64,000 nucleotides of DNA. Origin: Rubrivivax sp. (GTDB lineage: Bacteria; Pseudomonadota; Gammaproteobacteria; Burkholderiales; Burkholderiaceae_C). How positions within the stretch are numbered: the first letter of the stretch is position 1; each line of letters opens with the position of its first letter. Positions 43,099 to 51,308 of this stretch are shown piece after piece. A program made the position numbers and the translations under genes. Under the pieces are notes generated by a model, which saw nothing but the letters and a program-made list of their open reading frames with translations, made no database searches and was not told the DNA's origin. Where the stretch lies: NCBI GenBank assembly GCA_019635315.1, contig JAHBZT010000003.1, positions 682,001 through 746,000 of the forward strand. The letters run 5' to 3'.

Positions 43099-44823
43099 TC
43101 AGGTCCTGAACTGCATCGCGTGCAGCCGTGCATACAGGCCGCCGGCGGCCAGCAGCTCGGCGTGGGTGCCCTGCTCGGCCAGGCGCCCGCCCTCCAGCGC
43201 GACGACGCGGTCGGCGCGCTCGATGGTCGACAGCCGGTGCGCGACGACCAGCGTCGTGCGCCCGACCATCAGCCGGTCCAGCGCGTCCTGCACCGCGCGC
43301 TCGCTCTCCGAGTCCAGCGCCGAGGTCGCCTCGTCGAGGATCAGCACCGGCGCGTCCTTGGCCACCGCGCGCGCGATCGCCAGGCGCTGGCGCTGCCCGC
43401 CGCTGAGCTGGCTGCCGTTGTGGCCGATGGGCGTGTCCAGCCCCTGCGGCAGGCCGAGCACGAAGTCCAGCAGGTTGGCCGCCGCCAGTGCGTCGCGCAC
43501 CTGCTGCTCGCTCATCTCGCCGCCCAGCGCGACATTGGCCGCCACCGTGTCGTTGAACAGCACGACGTCCTGGCTGACCAGCGCGAACTGCCGGCGCAGC
43601 GCCACCGGGTCCCAGTCCGCGAGTGCGACGCCGTCCAGCGTGATGCGACCCGCCGACGGCTCGATGAAGCGCGGCAGCAGGTGCACCAGCGTGCTCTTGC
43701 CCGCGCCCGAGGGGCCGACCAGCGCGACGGTCTCGCCGGCGTGCACCTCCAGCGTCAGGTCCTCCAGCGCCGGCGCCGTGTCCTCGCGGTAGCGCAGCGT
43801 CACCTGCTCGAAGCGGATCTCGCCGCGGGCGCGCGGCACGGCCTCGGTGCCGCCGCGTTCGGGCGGGCTGGTCTCGATCAGGTCCAGGCCGCGCTCGACG
43901 GCGGCCAGGCCGCGTGTCAGCGGCGCCATCACGTCGGACAGGTGCTTGATCGGCGCCACCAGCATCAGCATCGCGCTGACGAAGGCGACGAAGTTGCCGA
44001 CCGAGGCGCCGCTGCCCTGCGCCTGCCACAGCGCCAGCACGATCACCGCCGACAGCGCGCAGGCCGCCAGCATCTGCGTGGCCGGCGTCATCGTCGCGCC
44101 GGCGACCACCGCCTTGAGCATCAGCCGGCGCACGCGGTCGGCGCGCGCGACGAAGCGCGCCGCCTGGCGCGCGGCGGCGCCGTGCAGGCGCACGATGCGC
44201 CAGGCCAGCACGTTCTCCTCGACGACGTAGGCCAGCTCGTCGGTCGCCTTCTGGCCCTCCACCGTCAGCCGGTGCAGCCGCTTGCCGAGCGCGCGCATGA
44301 CCAGCGCGACGGCCGGGAACAGCACCGCGACGAACAGCGTCAGCTGCCAGTTCAGCCACAGCAGGTAGCCCAGCAGCGCCGCCAGCGTGAGCGAGTCGCG
44401 CACCAGCGTCAGCAGCGTGCCCACCAGCAGCGTGACGCCGCCCTGCGCCTCGTAGACCAGCGTGTTGGTCAGGCTGCTGGCGGTGTGGCGGCCGTAGACC
44501 ACGGGCTCGGCGACGAGCAAGCGCTCGAACATCGCGCTGCGCAGCCTGAGCACCGCGCGGTGCGCCGTCCAGGCCAGGCCATACTGGGCCACGAAGCCGG
44601 CCGCGCTGCGCAGCGCGAACAAGCCGATGATGACCAGCGGCACCCACCACAGCGGCAGCTCGCGCTGCGCGAAGCCGCGGTCCAGCAGCTGGCCCAGCAG
44701 CGCCGGGATCAGCGGCTCGGTCAGCGCCATCGTCACCGCGCCGGCGGCGGCACCGAACAGTCCGATACGACTGTCACGCAGGTACGGAAACAGCCGGGCA
44801 AAACGCTGCAGCAACGAAGGCAT
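43099..44823 (-). CDS. msbA: MsbA-type lipid A / lipid ABC flippase
   Basis: A 574-aa ABC half-transporter. Six membrane helices fill residues 20-310 (VTMALTEPLIPALLGQLLD, LTLAALLGYLLWLNWQLTLF, ATQMLAACALSAVIVLALWQ and others). The ATPase has Walker [21 protein letters not shown], signature GSQLSGGQRQRLAIARAVAK, Walker [21 protein letters not shown] and H-loop VVAHRLSTIERAD. GQKATDELAYVVEENVLAWRIVR is an MsbA-like coupling region. MsbA flips lipid A-core to the outer leaflet of the inner membrane. The ATG at 44823 is preferred over upstream codons because homology starts with PSLLQRFARLFPYLR. It diverges from tolB. Confidence 0.85.
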   Translation of the reverse strand: MPSLLQRFARLFPYLRDSRIGLFGAAAGAVTMALTEPLIPALLGQLLDRGFAQRELPLWWVPLVIIGLFALRSAAGFVAQYGLAWTAHRAVLRLRSAMFERLLVAEPVVYGRHTASSLTNTLVYEAQGGVTLLVGTLLTLVRDSLTLAALLGYLLWLNWQLTLFVAVLFPAVALVMRALGKRLHRLTVEGQKATDELAYVVEENVLAWRIVRLHGAAARQAARFVARADRVRRLMLKAVVAGATMTPATQMLAACALSAVIVLALWQAQGSGASVGNFVAFVSAMLMLVAPIKHLSDVMAPLTRGLAAVERGLDLIETSPPERGGTEAVPRARGEIRFEQVTLRYREDTAPALEDLTLEVHAGETVALVGPSGAGKSTLVHLLPRFIEPSAGRITLDGVALADWDPVALRRQFALVSQDVVLFNDTVAANVALGGEMSEQQVRDALAAANLLDFVLGLPQGLDTPIGHNGSQLSGGQRQRLAIARAVAKDAPVLILDEATSALDSESERAVQDALDRLMVGRTTLVVAHRLSTIERADRVVALEGGRLAEQGTHAELLAAGGLYARLHAMQFRT

Positions 44824-44914
44824 CGGGGGAGCAGTGGGCGCCGGCCCGCGGGCCGCCGCGGGCGCAGGAGGCCGGCCGATTATCACGGCGCCCAGGGAAC
44901 CGAAGGGCCCTGCC

Positions 44915-44920
44915 TACAAT
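44915..44920 (+). promoter_or_regulatory. candidate -10 element of tolB
   Basis: TACAAT ends two bases before the ATG at 44923 and 11 before the one at 44932. If used, transcription would start between the two ATGs and would favour 44932 as the true start. Confidence 0.4.
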
Positions 44921-44931
44921 CGATGCCTGCG

Positions 44932-46284
44932 ATGGCACAAGAACACCTGCCCGACGACGGGCCCCTGGCGCCGCCGCGCGGCGACTCCCGCACCTGGATC
45001 CGCCGCCCCTGGTCCCGCCGCGCCTTCGTGCGCGGTTGCGGCGCTGCCCTCGGCATGGCGGCCGCCGGGCCCGCGCTGGCGCAGTTCCGCGTCGAGATCA
45101 CCGGCATCGGCGCCACCCAGGTGCCGGTCTCGGTGGCCTCGTTCCGCGGCGAGGCCGAGGCCGGCCTGGCGGTCGCCGACGTGGTGCGCGCCAACCTGCA
45201 GCGCAGCGGCGTCTTCCGCATCGTGCCCACCGACGCCGTGCTCGACGAGCGCAGCATGGTGGCGCCGGTGGACTGGCGTTCGCGCGGGGTCGACGCTCTG
45301 GTCGCCGGCTCGGTGGCGCGGCTGGCCGACGGCCGCCTGGACGTGCGCTTCCGGCTCTGGGACGTGGTGCGCGACGAGCAGTTGCTGGGCCAGAGCAAGG
45401 TCGTCGTGCCGGCCGACCTGCGGCTGGCCGCGCACCGCGTCAGCGACGACATCCACGAGGCACTGACCGGCGAGCGCGGCGTCAACGCCACGCGCATCGC
45501 ATACGTCGTGCGCAGCGGCGCGCGCTACACGCTGCATGTCGCCGACGCCGACGGCGAAGGCGGCCAGATCGCCGTCACCAGCCCGCAGCCCCTCATCAGC
45601 CCGGCCTGGTCGCCCGACGGCAAGCGGCTGGCCTATGTCTCGTTCGAGACCGGCAAGGCCGCGGTCTGGGTGCAGGAACTCGCCGGCGGCGAGCGCCGCA
45701 TGGTCGCCAACTTCCGCGGCTCCAACAGCGCGCCGGCCTGGTCGCCCGACGGCCAGCGGCTGGCGGTGGCGCTGTCGCAGGGCGGCTCGACGCAGCTGTT
45801 CACGATGCCCGCCGGCGGCGGCACGCCGCAGCTGCTCAGCAGCAGCGGCAGCATCGACACCGAGCCGGTGTATTCGCCCGACGGTCGCCAGGTCTATTTC
45901 GTCAGCGACCGCGGCGGCAGCCCGCAGATCTACCGCATCGCGGCCAGCGGCGGGCCGGTCGAGCGCGTCACCTTCGAGGGCAACTACAACATCAGCCCGG
46001 CGATCAGCCCCGACGGCCGCCTGCTGGCCTGCATCACGCGCGTCGGCCAGGCCTTCCGCGTGACGACGCAGGAACTGGCCGGCGGCGCGCGCATGGAGCT
46101 GACCGACACGCGCGACGACGAGAGCCCCAGCTTCGCGCCGAACGGGCGCCTGATCGTGTATGCGACACGCCATGCCGGCACCGACGTGTTGATGACCACC
46201 ACGCTGGATGGCAAGATCAAGACGCGTCTGCTGAGCACCGGCGCCGACATGCGCGAACCGGCCTGGGGCCCGTTCGGCCGCTGA
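44932..46284 (+). CDS. tolB: Tol-Pal system protein TolB
   Basis: A 450-aa periplasmic beta-propeller that binds Pal and colicins and links the cell envelope layers. After the export signal the N-terminal alpha/beta domain (FRVEITGIGATQVPVSVASF) is followed by six propeller blades carrying WSPDG-type repeats: SPAWSPDGKRLAYVSFETGK, APAWSPDGQRLAVALSQGG, VYSPDGRQVYFVSDRGG and SPAISPDGRLLACITRVG. The N-terminus has a twin-arginine motif (SRRAFVRG near residue 29, then a hydrophobic stretch ending GPALAQ). The ATG at 44932 is chosen, because the -10 box may overlap 44923; both give the same domains. It is first in tolB-pal-cpoB. Confidence 0.93.
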   Translation: MAQEHLPDDGPLAPPRGDSRTWIRRPWSRRAFVRGCGAALGMAAAGPALAQFRVEITGIGATQVPVSVASFRGEAEAGLAVADVVRANLQRSGVFRIVPTDAVLDERSMVAPVDWRSRGVDALVAGSVARLADGRLDVRFRLWDVVRDEQLLGQSKVVVPADLRLAAHRVSDDIHEALTGERGVNATRIAYVVRSGARYTLHVADADGEGGQIAVTSPQPLISPAWSPDGKRLAYVSFETGKAAVWVQELAGGERRMVANFRGSNSAPAWSPDGQRLAVALSQGGSTQLFTMPAGGGTPQLLSSSGSIDTEPVYSPDGRQVYFVSDRGGSPQIYRIAASGGPVERVTFEGNYNISPAISPDGRLLACITRVGQAFRVTTQELAGGARMELTDTRDDESPSFAPNGRLIVYATRHAGTDVLMTTTLDGKIKTRLLSTGADMREPAWGPFGR

Positions 46285-46409
46285 TGTCCCGCCGCCCGCT
46301 GCGCACATCGTCGTCCCGGCATGCTGTCGGGCTCCGCCTTCCAACCCCCGCCGCCGACCTGCCCGCCAGGCCGGTACCGCCGCCCCGTCGGACCCACAGG
46401 AGAACTCCC

Positions 46410-47015
46410 ATGACCCCACGACTGCGCTCTCCACTGCTGCCCGCGGCCCTGGCCGCCATCGCCTTCACGCTGGCCGGCTGCGAGACTGCCGTGCCGCTGA
46501 ACGAGCAGGCCGCCGCGCCGGTGGAGTCGCGCACGCTGGCCACCGCGCGCGACGGTGCCGCCACCCCGGCTGCCGGCGCCACGGCCAGCGGCACGGCGGC
46601 GCAGTCGCAGGTCGCCACGGTCGATCTCGCGCGCCAGGGCGGTGCCGGCGCAGCCGGCGCCGGCGGCGCCGCGCTGCTGGCCGCGCCGAGCCAGCGCATC
46701 GTCTACTTCGATTTCGACAGCTTCGCGATCCGCGACGAGTTCCAGGCCCTGATCGAGGGCCACGCCCGCGTGCTGGCGGCCAACCGCGGCAAGCGCATGG
46801 TCGTCGAGGGCCACACCGACGAGCGCGGCGGCCGCGAGTACAACCTCGCGCTCGGCCAGAAGCGCGCCGAGGCCGTCGTGCGCGCGATGGCGCTGCTCGG
46901 CGCCAGCGAGCAGCAGCTGGAGGCGGTGAGCTTCGGCGAGGAGCGCCCGGCCGTGCAGGGCAGCGACGAGTCGGCGTGGTCGCGCAACCGCCGCGCCGAG
47001 CTGAAGGACCGCTGA
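46410..47015 (+). CDS. pal: peptidoglycan-associated lipoprotein Pal
   Basis: A 201-aa outer-membrane lipoprotein that binds peptidoglycan through its OmpA-like domain. The lipobox is AIAFTLAGC, Cys near residue 23. An Ala/Gly/Thr linker of about 60 residues, longer than usual, precedes the OmpA domain: VYFDFDSFAIRDEFQALIEG, VEGHTDERGGREYNLALGQK and RAEAVVRAMALLGA. The peptidoglycan-binding Asp and Arg are in GHTDERG and NRRAEL. CACAGGAGAACTCCC precedes the ATG. It follows tolB by 125 bp and ends one base before cpoB. Confidence 0.95.
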   Translation: MTPRLRSPLLPAALAAIAFTLAGCETAVPLNEQAAAPVESRTLATARDGAATPAAGATASGTAAQSQVATVDLARQGGAGAAGAGGAALLAAPSQRIVYFDFDSFAIRDEFQALIEGHARVLAANRGKRMVVEGHTDERGGREYNLALGQKRAEAVVRAMALLGASEQQLEAVSFGEERPAVQGSDESAWSRNRRAELKDR

Positions 47016-47016
47016 G

Positions 47017-47823
47017 ATGGGCCCGCTGCGCCGTGCCGCGCCCTGGCTGCTGGCGGGGGCCGCCGCGCTGGCGCTGCCGGCGCACGCGCTGTTCGACGAC
47101 GAGGAGGCGCGCAAGGCCATCGTCGACCTGCGCGGCCGCGTCGACGCCAACGACCAGGCGGCCAAGGCGCGCGCGGCCGAGCTCGCGGCGGTCAACGCGC
47201 AGCTGCTGGAGCAGCTGACGGCTCTGCGCCGCAGCCTGCTGGAGCTGAACAACCAGCTTGAGGCCGTGCGCGGCGAGCTCGCCAGGCTGCGCGGCGACGA
47301 CGAGCAGATCGCGCGCCAGCTCGCCGAGGTGCAGCGCGCGCAGCGCGACGCCGGCCAGGCGCTGGACGAGCGGCTGCGCAAGCTGGAGCCGGTGAAGGTC
47401 AGCGTCGACGGCACCGAGTTCAGCGTCGACCCGGCCGAGAAGGCGGCCTACGACGAGGCCATCGCGACGATCCGCGGCGGCGAGTTCGACAAGGCCGTCG
47501 CCGCGCTGGCCGCCTTCCAGCGCCGTTTTCCGGGCAGCCCGTATGGCGACTCGGTGCGCTTCTGGCATGGCAACGCGCTGTACGGCAAGCGCGACCACAA
47601 GGGGGCGATCGAGGCCTTCCGCGCCTTCGTCGCCGCCGCGCCGCAGCACCCGCGCGCGCCCGAGGCGCTGCTGGCGCTGGCCAACAGCCAGGCCGAGATG
47701 AAGGATGCGCGCGCCGCGCGCGCGACGCTGGACGAACTGCTGAAGACCTACCCGCAGTCGGAGGCGGCCCAGGCCGGCCGGCAGCGGCTGGCCGCGCTGC
47801 CCGCGACCCCGGCGCGCCGCTGA
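47017..47823 (+). CDS. cpoB: cell division coordinator CpoB (YbgF)
   Basis: A 268-aa periplasmic protein coordinating peptidoglycan synthesis with outer-membrane constriction through PBP1B and Tol-Pal. The signal peptide ends near PAHALFDDEEAR. A coiled coil (residues 35-115, LLELNNQLEAVRGELARLRG) gives the trimerisation segment. Three C-terminal TPRs follow, for example EAIATIRGGEFDKAVAALAA, FRAFVAAAPQHPRAPEALLA and LLKTYPQSEAAQAGRQRL. The ATG lies one base after the pal stop, as in most Tol-Pal operons, which supports the name. Confidence 0.93.
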   Translation: MGPLRRAAPWLLAGAAALALPAHALFDDEEARKAIVDLRGRVDANDQAAKARAAELAAVNAQLLEQLTALRRSLLELNNQLEAVRGELARLRGDDEQIARQLAEVQRAQRDAGQALDERLRKLEPVKVSVDGTEFSVDPAEKAAYDEAIATIRGGEFDKAVAALAAFQRRFPGSPYGDSVRFWHGNALYGKRDHKGAIEAFRAFVAAAPQHPRAPEALLALANSQAEMKDARAARATLDELLKTYPQSEAAQAGRQRLAALPATPARR

Positions 47824-47835
47824 GCCGGGCCTGCG

Positions 47836-47878
47836 CCGCCCGGCGCAGCCGGCGGCGCCGGCCCGCGGCGCCGGGCGG
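47836..47878 (+). terminator. nested stem-loop after the tol-pal operon
   Basis: A perfect 11-bp stem (CCGCCCGGCGC / GCGCCGGGCGG) encloses a smaller 6-bp hairpin (GCCGGC/GCCGGC). It follows the cpoB stop by 12 bp and has no T-tract, so it may be a termination or RNA-stability structure rather than a classical terminator. Confidence 0.4.
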
Positions 47879-47897
47879 GGCGGTGGGCCGCGCTCCC

Positions 47898-47903
47898 TAG
47901 AAT
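47898..47903 (+). promoter_or_regulatory. candidate -10 element of the YeeE/YedE gene
   Basis: TAGAAT lies seven bases before the ATG at 47911, again very close to a start codon. Confidence 0.4.
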
Positions 47904-47910
47904 CCCGGCC

Positions 47911-49029
47911 ATGCTGCAGGAATCCGATCTGCCCGGGCTCGTGGCCCAGGTGCTGTGGGCGGCGTTCGCGCTCGCCGTCGTCTTCGGGGCGATCGCGCAG
48001 CGCACGCACTTCTGCACCATGGGCGCGGTCGCCGACATCGTCAACATGGGCGACTGGACGCGCATGCGCATGTGGCTGCTGGCCATCGGCGTGGCGATGA
48101 TCGGCTTCAACACCATGGTCGGCCTGGGCTGGGTCGAGGCCCGCCACAGCGTCTATGCCGGGCCGCGGCTGATCTGGCTGTCCAATGCGCTCGGCGGGCT
48201 GCTGTTCGGCTTCGGCATGGTGCTGGCGTCGGGCTGCGGCAGCAAGACGCTGGTGCGCATCGGCGGCGGCAGCCTGAAGTCGCTGGTCGTCTTCTGCGTG
48301 CTCGCGATCGCCAGCTACGCGACGCTGCGCGGCCTGTTCGCCGTGTGGCGCGTGTCCAGCGTCGACCGCGTCGCCCTCGAGCTGGCGGCCGGCCAGGACC
48401 TGCCGTCGCTGCTGGCACAGGCCGGGCTGGGCAGCAAGCCGGCGCTGGCGCTGGCGCTGGGCCTGCTGCTCGGCGGCGCGCTCGTCGCCTTCGTGCTGGC
48501 GCGGCCCGAGGGCCGCAGCGCCGAGGTCTGGCTGTCGGGGCTGGGCATCGGCGCGGTCGTCGTCGGCGTGTGGTGGGTGAGCGGCCGCCTGGGCCACCTG
48601 GCGGAACATCCGACGACGCTGGAGGAGGTCTTCCTCGCGACCAATTCGCAGCACATGGAGTCGCTGACCTTCGTCGCGCCGATCGCCTACACGGTGGACT
48701 GGCTGATCCTGTTCAGCGACACGAGCAAGGTGCTGACGGTGGGCGTGGTGACGACGCTGGGCGTGATCGCCGGCTCGGCCGCGGTGGCGCTGGCCACGCG
48801 CAGCTTCCGCTGGGAGGGCTTCGGCGGCACCGAGGACACCGCGAACCACCTCGTCGGCGCCGTGCTGATGGGCGTGGGCGGCGTCACCGCGATGGGCTGC
48901 ACGGTCGGCCAGGGGCTGTCGGGGCTGTCGACGCTGGCGCTCGGCAGCTTCGTCGCGATGGCCGGCATCGTCGCCGGCGCCGTGCTGGCATTGCGCTACC
49001 AGATGTGGCGGCTGGAGAGGCAGGTGTGA
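47911..49029 (+). CDS. YeeE/YedE family sulfur-compound transporter
   Basis: A 372-aa membrane protein with about nine to ten helices. Family cysteine motifs are RTHFCTMGAVADIVNMGDWT (residues 31-50), MVLASGCGSKTLVRIGGGSL and TAMGCTVGQGLSGLSTLALG. These are the conserved cysteines that relay thiosulfate through TsuA-type YeeE channels. Long hydrophobic stretches (LIWLSNALGGLLFGFGMVLA, ALALALGLLLGGALVAFVLA) fit the fold. The stop overlaps the GTG start of tcdA (GTGA), so the transporter and the tRNA-modifying enzyme are translationally coupled. Transport of thiosulfate or another sulfur donor is inferred from the family. Confidence 0.9.
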   Translation: MLQESDLPGLVAQVLWAAFALAVVFGAIAQRTHFCTMGAVADIVNMGDWTRMRMWLLAIGVAMIGFNTMVGLGWVEARHSVYAGPRLIWLSNALGGLLFGFGMVLASGCGSKTLVRIGGGSLKSLVVFCVLAIASYATLRGLFAVWRVSSVDRVALELAAGQDLPSLLAQAGLGSKPALALALGLLLGGALVAFVLARPEGRSAEVWLSGLGIGAVVVGVWWVSGRLGHLAEHPTTLEEVFLATNSQHMESLTFVAPIAYTVDWLILFSDTSKVLTVGVVTTLGVIAGSAAVALATRSFRWEGFGGTEDTANHLVGAVLMGVGGVTAMGCTVGQGLSGLSTLALGSFVAMAGIVAGAVLALRYQMWRLERQV

Positions 49030-49838
49030 ACGCGCCATCGGCCCGGGCCGCGCAGGCCGGCGACGCCGACCTCGAGCGCCGCTTCGGCGGCCTGCGCCGC
49101 CTGTACGGCGACGCCGGCTATGCGCGGCTGCGCACGGGACGCGCCGCGGTGGTCGGCCTCGGTGGCGTCGGCTCCTGGGCGGCCGAGGCGCTGGCGCGCA
49201 GCGGGCTGGCGCGGCTGGTGCTGGTCGACCTGGACCATGTCGCGGAGTCCAACGTGCACCGCCAGGTGCAGGCGCTGGGCCGCACGCTGGGCCAGGCCAA
49301 GGCGCAGGCGCTGGCCGAACGCTTCGCCGACATTCACCCCGGCTGCGAACTGCTCGCGGTGGAGGATTTCGCCGGCCCCGACAACTGGCCGGCGCTGCTG
49401 CCGGCGCCGGTGGACGTGGTCGTCGACGCCTGCGACCAGGTGCGCGCGAAGGCGGCGATCGCGGCCTGGGCCCTGCGCGAGGGCGTGCCGCTGGTCTGCG
49501 TCGGCGCGGCCGGCGGCAAGCGCCGCGCCGAGCGGGTCGAGATCGCCGACCTGGCGGCCACGACCCACGACCCGCTGCTGGCCAGCCTGCGCCAGCGCCT
49601 GCGCCGGGACGGCGTGGCGCCGCGCCACGGTGTCATCGGCCTGCCCTGCGTCTTCTCGCGCGAGAACGTCGCTGCGCCCGCGGGCGCCGACTGCGGCGTC
49701 GACGGCACGCTGAACTGCGCCGGCTACGGCTCCAGCGTCACCGTCACCGCCACCTTCGGCATGGTCGCCGCCGGCGAGGCGCTGGCCGCGCTGCTGGCCT
49801 TGCCGGCGCTGGCGGGTGCGCGCGAAGGCCCGCTATAA
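49026..49838 (+). CDS. tcdA: tRNA threonylcarbamoyladenosine dehydratase TcdA
   Basis: A 270-aa E1-like enzyme (CsdL) that uses ATP to cyclise t6A37 to ct6A37 in ANN-decoding tRNAs. The nucleotide loop is AAVVGLGGVGSWAAEALARS near residue 40. LVLVDLDHVAESNVHRQVQA is the adenylating segment, and DVVVDACDQVRAKAAIAAWA, VCVGAAGGKRRAERVEIADL and VFSRENVAAP follow. Start GTG at 49026 overlaps the transporter stop. The stop lies inside TATAAT (49834-49839), which probably belongs to the tRNA-Lys promoter just downstream. Lys tRNAs carry t6A37, so an enzyme and its substrates are neighbours. Confidence 0.92.
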   Translation: MNAPSARAAQAGDADLERRFGGLRRLYGDAGYARLRTGRAAVVGLGGVGSWAAEALARSGLARLVLVDLDHVAESNVHRQVQALGRTLGQAKAQALAERFADIHPGCELLAVEDFAGPDNWPALLPAPVDVVVDACDQVRAKAAIAAWALREGVPLVCVGAAGGKRRAERVEIADLAATTHDPLLASLRQRLRRDGVAPRHGVIGLPCVFSRENVAAPAGADCGVDGTLNCAGYGSSVTVTATFGMVAAGEALAALLALPALAGAREGPL

Positions 49839-49839
49839 T
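49834..49839 (+). promoter_or_regulatory. -10 element of the tRNA-Lys pair
   Basis: A perfect TATAAT overlaps the tcdA stop codon, 25 bases before the first tRNA-Lys. No matching -35 hexamer is clear. A short precursor leader would follow. Confidence 0.6.
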
Positions 49840-49864
49840 CACGGGCTCTGCCAACGGGTAGACC

Positions 49865-49940
49865 GGGTCGTTAGCTCAGTCGGTAGAGCAGCGGACTTTT
49901 AATCCGTTGGTCGCAGGTTCGAATCCTGCACGACCCACCA
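49865..49940 (+). tRNA. tRNA-Lys(TTT)
   Basis: A 76-nt tRNA with encoded CCA and anticodon TTT at 49898-49900. The acceptor GGGTCGT pairs with ACGACCC; D stem GCTC/GAGC; loop CTTTTAA with A37; T arm GCAGG-TTCGAAT-CCTGC. It decodes AAA and AAG and carries t6A37, the substrate of TcdA encoded just upstream. Confidence 0.96.
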
Positions 49941-49977
49941 CGTGCAGGACCGGGCACCTCTCCCGGACACTCTCTCG

Positions 49978-50053
49978 GGGCTCTTAGCTCAGTTGGTAGA
50001 GCAGCGGACTCTTAATCCGTTGGTCGTAGGTTCGAATCCTACAGGGCCCACCA
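49978..50053 (+). tRNA. tRNA-Lys(CTT)
   Basis: A 76-nt tRNA with encoded CCA and anticodon CTT at 50011-50013. The acceptor GGGCTCT pairs with AGGGCCC (one G-U); loop CTCTTAA with A37; T arm GTAGG-TTCGAAT-CCTAC. It is very similar to the tRNA-Lys(TTT) 37 bp upstream, so the pair probably arose by duplication and forms one transcript. Confidence 0.96.
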
Positions 50054-50160
50054 ACACCGGACGGCCTGGCAGCCCTGCCAGGCCGTCCTGCTTTCTGCAG
50101 GGCGGCCCGCGGCGGCGCCGCGGCCGACAATGGAGGCTGCCCGCGCCCGACCGCCGCCCG

Positions 50161-51174
50161 ATGACCGCCGCCCGCCCGCACCACGGCCCCCATGGCCACC
50201 ACGGCCACCGCCGCGAGACCTCGGCCGACCGCATCGGCCCGCACGCGCTGCGTGCACGGCCCGACGAGACCGCTGGCCAGGTGCGCGAGCGGCTGCGCCG
50301 CCATGCCGACCATGCGCGCGAGCACTGGGACCTGCTGTGCGTCGTCGACGACCACGGCCGGCTGCTCGGCACGCTGCGCCCGCAGGTGCTGGCCGCGCTG
50401 CACGACGATGCGCCGCTGGGCCGCCACATGCGCGCCGATGCGCCGCGCGTGCCCGCCGGCCTGGACCAGGAGGCGATGGCCACACTGGCCATCGAGCAGG
50501 GCGCCGGTGCGCTGCCGGTCGTCGACGAGCAGGACCGCCTGCTCGGCGTCGTCGGCCCGCATGCCCTGATGGACGTGCTGCGGCGCGAACACGTGGAGGA
50601 CCTGCACCGGCTGGCCGGCATCACGCGCGAGACCGAGCAGGCGCGCGAGGCGCTGGAGGCACCGCCGCTGCGCCGCGCGCGCCACCGCCTGCCCTGGCTG
50701 CTGGTCGGCCTGGCCGGCAGCGCGGTGGCCACCTTCGTCGTCGCGCGTTTCGAGGACGCGCTCGCGGCCAAGCCGGCGATCGCCTTCTTCGTGCCCGGGC
50801 TGGTCTACCTGGCCGATGCGATCGGCACGCAGAGCGAGGCGATCGCGGTGCGCGGCCTCTCGCTCAGCCGCGCCGGGCTGCCGCGCTTGGCCGCCGGTGA
50901 ACTGCGCACCGGGCTGCTGATCGGCCTGGTGCTGGCGCTGCTGGCCTTTCCGCTGGTCTGGGCCGTCTTCGGCGAGGCCCGCCTGGCGGCCGCGGTGGCC
51001 GCCGCGCTGGGGGCGGCCAGCATGGTGGCTTCGGTGCTGGGGCTGGCGCTGCCCTGGCTGCTCAGCCGCTTCGGCGTCGATCCGGCCTATGGCAGCGGGC
51101 CGCTGGCGACCATCGTGCAGGACGTGCTGAGCCTGCTGATCTATTTCGGCTTCGTCTCGGCGGTGGTGCTGTAG
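50161..51174 (+). CDS. CBS domain protein with MgtE-like membrane domain
   Basis: A 337-aa putative cation transporter. The N-terminus is His-rich (HHGPHGHHGHRR, residues 7-18). Two CBS motifs follow (HWDLLCVVDDHGRLLGTLRP, AGALPVVDEQDRLLGVVGPH), then four to five membrane helices from about residue 175 (LPWLLVGLAGSAVATFVV, AIAFFVPGLVYLADAIGTQS, TGLLIGLVLALLAFPLVWAV and SLLIYFGFVSAVVL). LADAIGTQSEAIAVRGLS is the typical MgtE/SLC41 core sequence. It lacks the MgtE_N cytosolic domain, so gating may differ. The ATG at 50161 is the first start after the tRNA-Lys genes. Confidence 0.82.
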   Translation: MTAARPHHGPHGHHGHRRETSADRIGPHALRARPDETAGQVRERLRRHADHAREHWDLLCVVDDHGRLLGTLRPQVLAALHDDAPLGRHMRADAPRVPAGLDQEAMATLAIEQGAGALPVVDEQDRLLGVVGPHALMDVLRREHVEDLHRLAGITRETEQAREALEAPPLRRARHRLPWLLVGLAGSAVATFVVARFEDALAAKPAIAFFVPGLVYLADAIGTQSEAIAVRGLSLSRAGLPRLAAGELRTGLLIGLVLALLAFPLVWAVFGEARLAAAVAAALGAASMVASVLGLALPWLLSRFGVDPAYGSGPLATIVQDVLSLLIYFGFVSAVVL

Positions 51175-51208
51175 CGGCGCGGCGCGCTGCGCCTCGGCGG
51201 CCGCGGGT

Positions 51209-51224
51209 CTTGCCGCAGGTCAAG
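51209..51224. promoter_or_regulatory. FNR/CRP-like box, site 1
   Basis: CTTGCCGCAGGTCAAG resembles an Anr/Dnr/FNR-type half-site pair (TTGCC-GCAG-GTCAA). It lies about 85 bp upstream of the nitronate monooxygenase start. A nearly identical 16-mer recurs at 55291-55306. Confidence 0.35.
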
Positions 51225-51308
51225 GCGGCCGGCCATGCCGCCGGCTATCGTGCCGCGTCACCTTGGATCGCGGTGAGGGCTGGGCCTTGCACCGCGGCAG
51301 CGCACGCG

